DNA of 5,123 nucleotides from JAKQHY01 sp034429675 (GTDB taxonomy: Bacteria; Chloroflexota; Anaerolineae; B4-G1; SLSP01). Where the stretch lies: positions 1 through 5,123 of the forward strand of contig DAOUFX010000043.1 of the NCBI GenBank assembly GCA_034429675.1, written 5' to 3'. Position numbers and translations under genes: made by a program. Positions within the stretch are counted from its first letter, which is position 1, and each line of letters begins with the position of its first letter. Of the stretch, positions 1 to 5,099 are shown piece by piece. Under the pieces are notes generated by a model that saw nothing but the letters and a program-made list of their open reading frames with translations, searched no databases and had not been told where the DNA came from.

Positions 1-20
1 CGTGCGGGTACCCCCGCACG
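1..20. repeat. GC-rich palindromic hairpin element at the left edge
   Basis: Positions 1-8 (CGTGCGGG) pair perfectly with 13-20 (CCCGCACG) around the loop TACC. An A6 run (21-26) and CACG follow on the plus strand. The element lies 15 bases beyond the stop codon of the 565-residue gene, so it could act in 3'-end formation or mRNA protection. It is not a canonical terminator, because on the minus strand the T6 run comes before the hairpin and what follows lies outside the window. A related palindrome sits in opposite orientation at the right edge (5100-5123). A dispersed intergenic repeat is the likeliest reading. Confidence 0.6.
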
Positions 21-35
21 AAAAAACACGTTTCT

Positions 36-1733
36 TTAGATAAACGACACGGTGCCGTGATCGCCGTCTACTTCGATCATTTGCCCGTCTGCGATGCGGG
101 TGGTGGCGTCGTGGGCGCCGACGACGGCGGGGATGCGGTATTCGCGGGAGACGACGGCGCCGTGCGAGAGCAGCCCGCCCGCGTCGGTGACGACGGCGGC
201 GGCGGTGAGGAACAGCGGCGTCCACGGCGGGGCGGTGGTGGTCGTCACCAGGATGTCGCCGGGTTGCAGACGGTGCGCGTCGGCCAGTGAGCGGATGACG
301 CGGGCCGGGCCGCGCGCTTTGCCCGGCGATCCGGCTTGCCCGCGCAGTTGCCCCGGTTCTGGCGCGGGCAGGGATGCGTCGGCGACCACGCCGCCGACGT
401 AGCGCATCATCCGGCGCCCTTCGGCCGAGTAGAGGCGGGCCGGTTCCGCCGGGCGCGTCCCCAGTTCTGCCGGTTCGGGGTAGGCGGCCCAGTATTCCAC
501 TTGTGCGCGGCGGTTTGCGGCGAGACTGCGCCGGTCGAGCGAGGAATCGGCAAGCATCTCGCGCAGCTCCGGCAGCGTGAGGTAGAAGACGTCTCCCGGC
601 GCGTCGAGGCGACCGGCAGCGGCGAGCCGTTCGCCGCATTCGTGGATCAGCCGGTGCAGCCAGCCGAAGCCGTTGAAGTCAATGTAGTAGGTGTGGTTTT
701 CGGTGAGCGTGAGGGCGATTTGCGCCGCGTCCAGCAGCCGCTCGAAGCGGGCGACGACCGGTTGCGGGTAGCTCGCCAGGTCGCTGCGGGCCTGGGCGAT
801 GGCGACTTCGCGTTCGGCGGCGGCGAGCGTCAGCTCGGCGTGCAGGTCGCGGTCGGGTTGCGCCAGGTAGTTCTTGAGGTTGTTGACGACCGGAGCGGGA
901 TCGTCTTCCCAGCTGGGATAGCCCCAATCCCACAGGCTGCTGCGCCGCCCGTAAGCCGCGAGGAAGCCGCGCAGCTTCTCCAGGAACCGTTGCCCTTCCG
1001 CTGACGCTTCGAGCGCATCCCACACCGCGCCCGCCGGGCGTTCGAGCAGCACGCGACAGACTGCGGGCGTGGCTTTGGCGAGATCGCGCAGGCGCCACAA
1101 CGCGCGACCGATCTCCAGCGTCTTGTTGTCGAAGCCTTGCAACAGGCGATGGGCGTCCAGCGGCGTCTTGCCGGGGAAGAGTTCGCAGTAGAACGTCGTG
1201 AACTCGTCAATGGCGAACCACATCGGCGGCCCCATCAAATAGTGGATCTCGTAGAGGTGCGTGGCGCGCGGCAGGCTTTCTTCCAGGTGGACGGCCAGCG
1301 CCTTCAGGTCTGCCGTCGCCGGATCGAAGGCGGCCCAGAAGGCCCAATCGTCTTCCAGCGCCGGGCGCCATTCGTTTTCCCAGATCTGGCGCAGCCGCCC
1401 GGCGACGGCCCACACCTTTTCGCGGTAGCGGCGGGCGCGAGCATCGAGTTCTTCCGGCGAGCCGGTAAAGGGAATGAGGCGGGTGTAGTTGTAGGTGTTG
1501 AACTGGCAGTCGCGGCGCGCCAGGACGGATTCCTCGTAGACGGGAATGGTGCGGCGGCGTCCTTCCGTTGCGGTAAGCGCGGCCACGCTGTCGAACATTG
1601 GCGTGATAGGGTCGGGCATGTGCTCGCGATCGCGCGTCCAGTGATAGTGCGCGTCCTCAGGGTTCGCCCACGCAACCGGGAAATCCGGCGGCGGGGTGAT
1701 GACAGTACCGGTGGTCAATGGATTTGTGTTCAT
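36..1733 (-). CDS. PEP-utilising (phosphohistidine) enzyme lacking an ATP-grasp domain
   Basis: 565 residues, no signal peptide or membrane segment seen. The C-terminal swivelling domain (about 463-565) has the family layout: LQPGDILV (489-496), WTPLF (504-508) and the phospho-acceptor loop GGLLSHGAVVSREY with the catalytic histidine at 524, then IPAVVG. The N-terminal and central part (about 20-460) resembles the substrate-side domain of rifampin phosphotransferase and PEP-synthase-like proteins: WTRDREHMPDPITP (32-45), ENHTYYIDFNGFG (345-357) and GDVFYLTLPEL (380-390). The PEP/pyruvate-binding ATP-grasp domain is absent: there is no GGKG or RSSA motif. By family knowledge such a protein should pass a phosphoryl group to or from a small molecule but needs a nucleotide-binding partner. 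The subunit of phenylphosphate synthase that carries the catalytic histidine is a precedent of similar size. The start is set by AAGGAG (1741-1746) seven bases upstream of ATG. It lies 265 bp downstream of the complete 870-residue relative, an obvious candidate partner. Oddities: EYRIP where EYGIP is usual, and YGRR (261-264) where the neighbour has YGHR. Substrate unknown. Confidence 0.9.
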   Translation of the reverse strand: MNTNPLTTGTVITPPPDFPVAWANPEDAHYHWTRDREHMPDPITPMFDSVAALTATEGRRRTIPVYEESVLARRDCQFNTYNYTRLIPFTGSPEELDARARRYREKVWAVAGRLRQIWENEWRPALEDDWAFWAAFDPATADLKALAVHLEESLPRATHLYEIHYLMGPPMWFAIDEFTTFYCELFPGKTPLDAHRLLQGFDNKTLEIGRALWRLRDLAKATPAVCRVLLERPAGAVWDALEASAEGQRFLEKLRGFLAAYGRRSSLWDWGYPSWEDDPAPVVNNLKNYLAQPDRDLHAELTLAAAEREVAIAQARSDLASYPQPVVARFERLLDAAQIALTLTENHTYYIDFNGFGWLHRLIHECGERLAAAGRLDAPGDVFYLTLPELREMLADSSLDRRSLAANRRAQVEYWAAYPEPAELGTRPAEPARLYSAEGRRMMRYVGGVVADASLPAPEPGQLRGQAGSPGKARGPARVIRSLADAHRLQPGDILVTTTTAPPWTPLFLTAAAVVTDAGGLLSHGAVVSREYRIPAVVGAHDATTRIADGQMIEVDGDHGTVSFI

Positions 1734-1740
1734 CGTTAGT

Positions 1741-1746
1741 CTCCTT
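1741..1746 (-). promoter_or_regulatory. Shine-Dalgarno site of the 565-residue enzyme
   Basis: Read on the minus strand this is AAGGAG, seven bases before the ATG at 1733. It fixes the start codon. The Shine-Dalgarno core and the first heptamer unit upstream lie at the same offsets from the ATG as in the AbrB gene leader. Confidence 0.85.
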
Positions 1747-1754
1747 CAGAATAG

Positions 1755-1831
1755 TTGAAAGTTCAAAGTTGAAAGTCCAAAGTTGGAAATCGGAAGTCGG
1801 GAATTGGAAATCGGGAATCGGGAATTGGGTG
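1755..1831. repeat. Heptamer array, 11 in-phase 7-bp units, upstream of the 565-residue gene
   Basis: Eleven contiguous 7-bp units in unbroken phase, consensus roughly TYGGAAR on the plus strand. Examples are TTGAAAG (1755, 1769), TTCAAAG (1762), TTGGAAA (1783, 1804), TCGGGAA (1797, 1811, 1818) and TTGGGTG (1825). The sequence grades from AT-rich units near the gene to G-rich units farther away, followed by a G/T-rich tail to about 1868. It would be transcribed as a pyrimidine-rich, weakly structured leader just before the ribosome-binding site. A shorter array of the same kind precedes the AbrB gene at 4868-4902. Known analogues are the short tandemly repeated heptanucleotides of cyanobacteria; identity with any named family is not claimed. 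Confidence 0.8.
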
Positions 1832-1943
1832 TGTTGGTTGGGTTGGCGGGTGTGTTTGCTTGGGTTTGATGCTTTTATCGTAATCGAGTTTGGCTGAGGG
1901 GACTATGACCGGGCTCACATACTGTCGCGCCTTTGACAAACGG

Positions 1944-1977
1944 CGAGGCGGGACTGGTGTAAACCAATCCCGCCTCG
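1944..1977 (-). terminator. Strong hairpin after the 870-residue gene, terminator-like but with a weak U-tract
   Basis: A perfect 10-bp stem (1944-1953 with 1968-1977, CGAGGCGGGA and its complement) is extended by four more pairs and closed by a 6-base loop. The inner pair 1954/1967 is a U-G wobble in a minus-strand transcript but a C-A mismatch in a plus-strand one, so the structure favours minus-strand RNA. It begins 21 bases beyond the stop of the 870-residue gene. Downstream on the minus strand only CCGTTTGTC follows, a poor T-run, so termination may be partial and the hairpin may instead protect the 3' end or set the expression ratio between the two enzymes. Confidence 0.45.
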
Positions 1978-1998
1978 GTGGGGTGACTCTATGATTTT

Positions 1999-4611
1999 TT
2001 AATCATCGGCTGCTTTTGTCGTGGCGACCGGCAGAATCTCCACAACCCCTTGTCCGCCGTTGACGCGCACACGGTCTCCGGTTTTCAGGCGCATGGTGGC
2101 GTCGTTGCAGCCGACGACGGCGGGGATGCCCAGTTCGCGCGCGACGATGGCGGCGTGGCTCAGCGGCGCGCCGAGGTCGGTGACGATGGCCGCTGCCCGT
2201 GGGAAGAGGGGCGTCCAGCCGATGTTGGTCATGGGGGCGACGAGGATTTCGCCCGGTTGCAACTGGTCGCCGTCCTCCAGGCGCTCCAGGCGGCGTACCG
2301 TCCCTTCGACGATGCCCATCGCGCCCGGCGCGCCTTTGACGACGCCATTGCCCGCAGTCTGTTGGGCGGGGGCGTCGGCGGCGTAGATGTCGCTGCGGCG
2401 GTTGGGATCGGCGGCCCATTGGAACGGGTCGAAGCGCCCGCAGATGAGCGTGGGGAACGGCGGCAGCGCGTGGTATTTCCGGTGGGTTTCCTTGCGGGCG
2501 GGGATGAAGCGGCGCGCCGCCCGGTCGCCGCGCAGCTCGCCCAGAACTTCTGCGATGCTCAGAAAGAAGATGTCCTCGCCCAACCCGGTGAGTTCGGCGG
2601 CGCGCAGGGCGAAGAGGCGCGCGACCATCCCGATCCGCACGACCTCGGAGCGGACGATTTCACGACGTTGCGCGCTTTGCGCTGTTTTCTGCAGGCGCTG
2701 TCCGATTTTCTTCACCTGTTTGGGGTGTTGCGCGCAGAAGCGCTCCCAGGCGGCTTTGTACGCGGCCTGTCTCGCGGCGAAGCGCGCCTCAAAGTCCAGC
2801 GGCGCTTTCTTTGCTTCGGCGATCTGCCGGTCGAGCCAGGCGGGGTCTTCCAGCGGGCGCGGCCAGGCGTATTCGGTCTCGTTAACGCCGCGATGGCCGT
2901 AGGCGTCGAGATATTCCTCGCGGCTGATCTGGCCGCGGATGACCTGGCTCAGCCCGACCACCGGCCCCAGGCTTTCCAGGCGTGAGGAAAGTCCGCTCAG
3001 GTTCGACAGCAGGGCGTTGGCGTCGTCGGCGCCGACCATCTCGCGCAGGTCGCTTTCGAGTGGCACCTGCGTTTTCTCCGCCGAGGCAAAGACCAGCGCG
3101 AGGCCGTTCAGGTAGTGGGGCCGGATATCCTCTTCCCAGAGATTTGCCAGAGCGGCGCCATCCACGATCTGTTGGATTTCTTGTCGCATGCCGGCGCACC
3201 ATTGCCGGTTTCCGGCGATGAAACGCGGAATCCTTCTGCGGTCAGTGCTGGTGATGAACAAGATTTTCAGGAGTTCGAGGGACAGCCGCGACCATTCCTG
3301 TTGGCTGACCGGGACCAGGGGAATGACCATGTCCTCCGGGATTTCGCCCCACATTCCCGACATCTCGCGGTAGGCGCGCCGCACGTCGCCCTTGAACATG
3401 CGCAGGAACGCCGACACCTGGACGCTGACGTTGGCGTAGGGGCGCCCGCCGATAACGCCTGTCAGCGGGTAACTTCTCACTTTTAACGCAGCGGCCCCCC
3501 GCTCGCCGACGTATTCGGTGAGGGATGCGGTGAACGGCGTCATCGTTTCGGGGCACGCCTCTATGAGGTTGGAGCCGGACCAGAGGAAATTGCCTGTCAG
3601 GGTGTCGTTGCGCGCGCCGGTCTCCGGGTCGTAGCCGCGCAGGGTGGTGATCGGGCGCGCCTGGAGCAGGTACAGCCGCTTGCCGACGACGGCCCATTCG
3701 ATGTCCTGTGGCCCGCCCAGGTCGTCTTCCAGATCGCAGGCGCTGGTGTGCAGGACGCGCGCGACGGGCTTGAGCGCCGCCGGCCCCTCGTACTCACCCT
3801 CCGGGCGCTTGAGGGTGAAAGTGAACGGGTTGGCCTGGCCCGAGACCAGTTTTTCGCCCAGACCCTCGACGTAGTTGCCTGCCATCTGGGCCAGATCGCC
3901 CGTGACCGGATCGGCGGTGAAGAGCACGCCGGCGTAATCCGGTTGGACGAGACGCTGGACGACCACGGCGATGTCCTGCGTTTCAGTCTCGCTCAACCCC
4001 TGTGCTTCGGCGTAGGCTCGCACGCGCGCGTTCTGGCGCGAGCGCCGCACGGCGCGGATGGCTTCGCGGATGTCGGCGTCGGTTTTCACGTCCAGCACAG
4101 TCTCAAATTCGCCGGCGAACGACGTCTGCGCCGCGTCTTCGCTGAGCGCAGAGGAGCGCACGGCGAAGGTCGCGTCAGGGCCGGCGCGGCGCAACCGGGT
4201 GAGCTGTCCCTCGACCAGCGGCCAGACGCCGGCGCGCAGCTCGTCGCCGTCGAACGCCGTGCACAGGATGACGCAGCCGTCGGGGACGCGGTATCCTGCC
4301 TGGTAAAGCTGCGCCAGCGTCCGTCCTTTGCCGCCCGCCCGCGAATCCGCCGCCTGCGGCAGCTTGCCGAAGGCGTAGACCGGCGCGTCCGCCGGCTCCT
4401 GCACGCGCCGCCCGGCGAAGCGCATCGCCCACGTCGCCAGGGCGCTGAACGACAGGTAGCCCACCGTGCCGCCGATGAAGCTCGCGAGAAGCGCCAGGAT
4501 CAGGTGGTCTGCGCCGACAAGTCTGAAGGCGGAGATGGCGAGGAGTGGGGCGCCGATGTTCGCCGCGATAATGACGATGATCCGTCGGGTTGGTTTACTT
4601 ATCCTCAACAT
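1999..4611 (-). CDS. Membrane-anchored PEP/pyruvate-binding phosphotransferase (PEP-synthase / rifampin-phosphotransferase-like)
   Basis: 870 residues, close to the size of rifampin phosphotransferases and PEP synthases. Residues about 11-31 and 37-63 form two hydrophobic segments flanked by positive residues (RISKPTRR before, RFAGRR after), suggesting a membrane hairpin with both ends in the cytosol. The ATP-grasp domain (about 80-325) shows AGGKGRTL (92-99), AVRSSALSED (150-159), TSFAGEFET (163-171), VVQRLVQPDYAGVLFTADP (217-235) and QDIEWA...LYLLQARPIT (302-322). The central domain has SGSNLIEACPETMTPF (345-360) and YGHRGVNETEY (571-581). The C-terminal swivelling domain (about 760-860) has LQPGEILVAP and the catalytic-histidine loop APLSHAAIVAREL, histidine 819, then GIPAVVG. 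Expected chemistry: ATP-dependent phosphorylation of the histidine and transfer to a small acceptor (pyruvate, a drug-like or aromatic hydroxyl, or other); the acceptor is not readable. The start follows AAGGGAG at about nine bases and overlaps the end of the AbrB gene by 17 bases, implying translational coupling. The membrane hairpin is unusual for the family. The loop has L where the strict family signature expects S/T/N two residues before the histidine. Confidence 0.93.
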   Translation of the reverse strand: MLRISKPTRRIIVIIAANIGAPLLAISAFRLVGADHLILALLASFIGGTVGYLSFSALATWAMRFAGRRVQEPADAPVYAFGKLPQAADSRAGGKGRTLAQLYQAGYRVPDGCVILCTAFDGDELRAGVWPLVEGQLTRLRRAGPDATFAVRSSALSEDAAQTSFAGEFETVLDVKTDADIREAIRAVRRSRQNARVRAYAEAQGLSETETQDIAVVVQRLVQPDYAGVLFTADPVTGDLAQMAGNYVEGLGEKLVSGQANPFTFTLKRPEGEYEGPAALKPVARVLHTSACDLEDDLGGPQDIEWAVVGKRLYLLQARPITTLRGYDPETGARNDTLTGNFLWSGSNLIEACPETMTPFTASLTEYVGERGAAALKVRSYPLTGVIGGRPYANVSVQVSAFLRMFKGDVRRAYREMSGMWGEIPEDMVIPLVPVSQQEWSRLSLELLKILFITSTDRRRIPRFIAGNRQWCAGMRQEIQQIVDGAALANLWEEDIRPHYLNGLALVFASAEKTQVPLESDLREMVGADDANALLSNLSGLSSRLESLGPVVGLSQVIRGQISREEYLDAYGHRGVNETEYAWPRPLEDPAWLDRQIAEAKKAPLDFEARFAARQAAYKAAWERFCAQHPKQVKKIGQRLQKTAQSAQRREIVRSEVVRIGMVARLFALRAAELTGLGEDIFFLSIAEVLGELRGDRAARRFIPARKETHRKYHALPPFPTLICGRFDPFQWAADPNRRSDIYAADAPAQQTAGNGVVKGAPGAMGIVEGTVRRLERLEDGDQLQPGEILVAPMTNIGWTPLFPRAAAIVTDLGAPLSHAAIVARELGIPAVVGCNDATMRLKTGDRVRVNGGQGVVEILPVATTKAADD

Positions 4612-4846
4612 TGCCCTTGTCTCCCTTCTCGCCCAACATTTGGAGAAGTCCGTTTACCTCAGGCGCAATGCTGAGGAGCACCGACGCTTTCATCAACGCC
4701 AGACCTTTTTCCAGGTCTCCGAGCACCAGCAACTTGTCGCCGATCTCGATGCCCAAATCGCGCCGGGCCTCCGCCGGGATGACGATCTGCCCGCGCTCGC
4801 TGACGGTTACTGCGCCATAGAAGCGCTTTCCTTCGGGTTGTTTCAT
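4595..4846 (-). CDS. AbrB/MazE/SpoVT-family DNA-binding protein
   Basis: 83 residues. Residues about 12-44 match the swapped-hairpin AbrB fold: AVTVSERGQIVIPAEARRDL, then GIEIGDKLLVLGD, with the hallmark GQIVIP at 19-24. Proteins of this fold dimerise through this region and bind DNA as transition-state regulators, antitoxins or autoregulators. The tail (about 45-83) has a hydrophobic helix-like stretch (LALMKASVLLSIAPEVNGLLQML) and a charged end. A longer reading from an upstream ATG (4894) would add 16 residues, but AGGAGG at 4853-4858, six bases before the ATG at 4846, and the repeats in the extension favour the short start. No toxin gene (PIN, MazF) adjoins it, so an antitoxin role is not supported here. 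The 17-base overlap with the 870-residue enzyme suggests it regulates its own operon. Confidence 0.9.
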   Translation of the reverse strand: MKQPEGKRFYGAVTVSERGQIVIPAEARRDLGIEIGDKLLVLGDLEKGLALMKASVLLSIAPEVNGLLQMLGEKGDKGNVEDK

Positions 4847-4852
4847 GGGGTG

Positions 4853-4858
4853 CCTCCT
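4853..4858 (-). promoter_or_regulatory. Shine-Dalgarno site of the AbrB-type gene
   Basis: The minus strand reads AGGAGG six bases before ATG 4846. It decides in favour of the 83-residue start over the in-frame ATG at 4894, which has only repeat sequence upstream. Confidence 0.88.
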
Positions 4859-4867
4859 GAAAGATAG

Positions 4868-4902
4868 TTGCAAGTTGCAAGTTAAAAGTTGCAAGTCAAG
4901 AG
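4868..4902. repeat. Heptamer array, 5 units, upstream of the AbrB-type gene
   Basis: Five contiguous 7-bp units on the plus strand: TTGCAAG at 4868, 4875 and 4889, TTAAAAG at 4882 and the degenerate TCAAGAG at 4896. The first unit starts 22 bases from the start codon, the same distance as the array before the 565-residue gene. The intervening DNA is also alike: CTCCT, five variable bases, ATA, G. Confidence 0.75.
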
Positions 4903-4916
4903 TTTACGACAGTCTT

Positions 4917-4935
4917 TGGCCGCTTTTGGCGGCCA
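4917..4935. other. Short perfect hairpin in the AbrB gene leader
   Basis: TGGCCGC (4917-4923) pairs with GCGGCCA (4929-4935) around a 5-base loop. No T-run follows on either strand within a few bases, so it is not a simple terminator. It lies about 70-90 bases upstream of the AbrB start codon, inside the predicted 5' untranslated region. Confidence 0.5.
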
Positions 4936-4937
4936 GG

Positions 4938-4994
4938 TTAAGGGGGATTTTTTTTGCGCGCGGGGCGCCGTGTGTAAAAAATCTCCCTCCTTAA
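4938..4994. other. Imperfect inverted repeat (stem-loop) in the leader
   Basis: TTAAGG (4938-4943) pairs with CCTTAA (4989-4994), GGG (4944-4946) with CCC (4985-4987), and ATTTTTT (4947-4953) with AAAAAAT (4976-4982). One- and two-base bulges interrupt the right arm, and the loop is GC-rich and about 22 bases long. In the minus-strand transcript the 5' arm contains AAGGAGGG, a Shine-Dalgarno-like run with no start codon at usable distance. It could be a regulatory leader structure or a residual mobile palindrome. Function not established. Confidence 0.45.
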
Positions 4995-5018
4995 TATCCA
5001 TTGTGTCAATTGTGTCAA
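4991..5018 (-). promoter_or_regulatory. Possible second promoter (TTGACA - 16 - TATTAA)
   Basis: On the minus strand TTGACA (5018-5013) is followed after 16 bases by TATTAA (4996-4991), which matches the -10 consensus at four of six positions. The -35 box arises from the 9-bp tandem repeat, which supplies a second TTGACA nine bases further on. The -10 overlaps the foot of the leader stem-loop. It is weaker than the upstream promoter at 5045-5073. Confidence 0.35.
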
Positions 5019-5026
5019 TTGTGTTT
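5000..5026. repeat. Three tandem 9-bp repeats (ATTGTGTCA)
   Basis: ATTGTGTCA occurs at 5000-5008 and 5009-5017, and a third copy at 5018-5026 differs only in its last two bases (ATTGTGTTT). The repeats lie between the palindromic operator candidate and the leader stem-loop, downstream of the main promoter. They may be direct-repeat binding sites for a regulator such as the AbrB-type protein, or simple replication-slippage products. Confidence 0.75.
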
Positions 5027-5042
5027 ATCTTGTATACAAGAT
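5027..5042. promoter_or_regulatory. Perfect 16-bp palindrome, candidate operator
   Basis: ATCTTGTATACAAGAT is identical to its reverse complement over all 16 bases. It begins two bases after the predicted -10 box of the minus-strand promoter and so covers the expected transcription start, the classic position for a repressor site. The TTGTATACAA core resembles operators of GntR-family (FadR/FCD-type) regulators. No such regulator lies in the window; the AbrB-type protein encoded downstream is an alternative ligand. Confidence 0.6.
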
Positions 5043-5044
5043 TT

Positions 5045-5073
5045 ATCTTACTTCTTATTGAATTAATTGTCAA
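5045..5073 (-). promoter_or_regulatory. Sigma70-type promoter for the operon (TTGACA - 17 - TAAGAT)
   Basis: The minus strand has a perfect -35 TTGACA (5073-5068), a 17-base spacer that is AT-rich, and -10 TAAGAT (5050-5045), which matches four of six consensus positions. Transcription would start near 5038, inside the 16-bp palindrome, giving a leader of about 190 bases before the AbrB start codon. No other gene lies between it and the cluster. Confidence 0.65.
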
Positions 5074-5099
5074 GAAGGAGAGAAACAAAAAGGGTGTTT

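Noticed and set aside
1836..1850. Possible two-layer G-quadruplex (GG-TT-GGG-TT-GG-C-GGG) on the plus strand
   Set aside because: It has only two-G runs and is part of a general G/T-rich tail of the heptamer array; such sequences are common and usually weak.
1877..1882. TACGAT as a -10 box for a separate promoter of the 565-residue gene
   Set aside because: There is no convincing -35 hexamer 16-18 bases upstream (TAGTCC-like only), so a dedicated promoter cannot be supported.
1999..4611. Naming the gene ppsA, ppdK or rph
   Set aside because: Motifs place it in the superfamily, but the membrane hairpin and unknown acceptor do not allow a choice. A rifampin-resistance role is not shown by the sequence.
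336..4674. Several long open frames on the plus strand (e.g. 336-1004, 2050-2985, 3748-4674)
   Set aside because: They lie antisense to well-supported minus-strand genes, have low-complexity Arg/Ala/Gly-rich or unrecognisable translations, and arise readily in GC-rich DNA. The minus-strand products carry clear family motifs.
4595..4846. Antitoxin of a toxin-antitoxin pair
   Set aside because: The fold would allow it, but the adjoining gene is an 870-residue phosphotransferase-like enzyme and no PIN, MazF or other toxin-like gene is visible.
1755..4902. CRISPR-like repeats
   Set aside because: Units are 7-9 bp, directly abutting, with no spacers.
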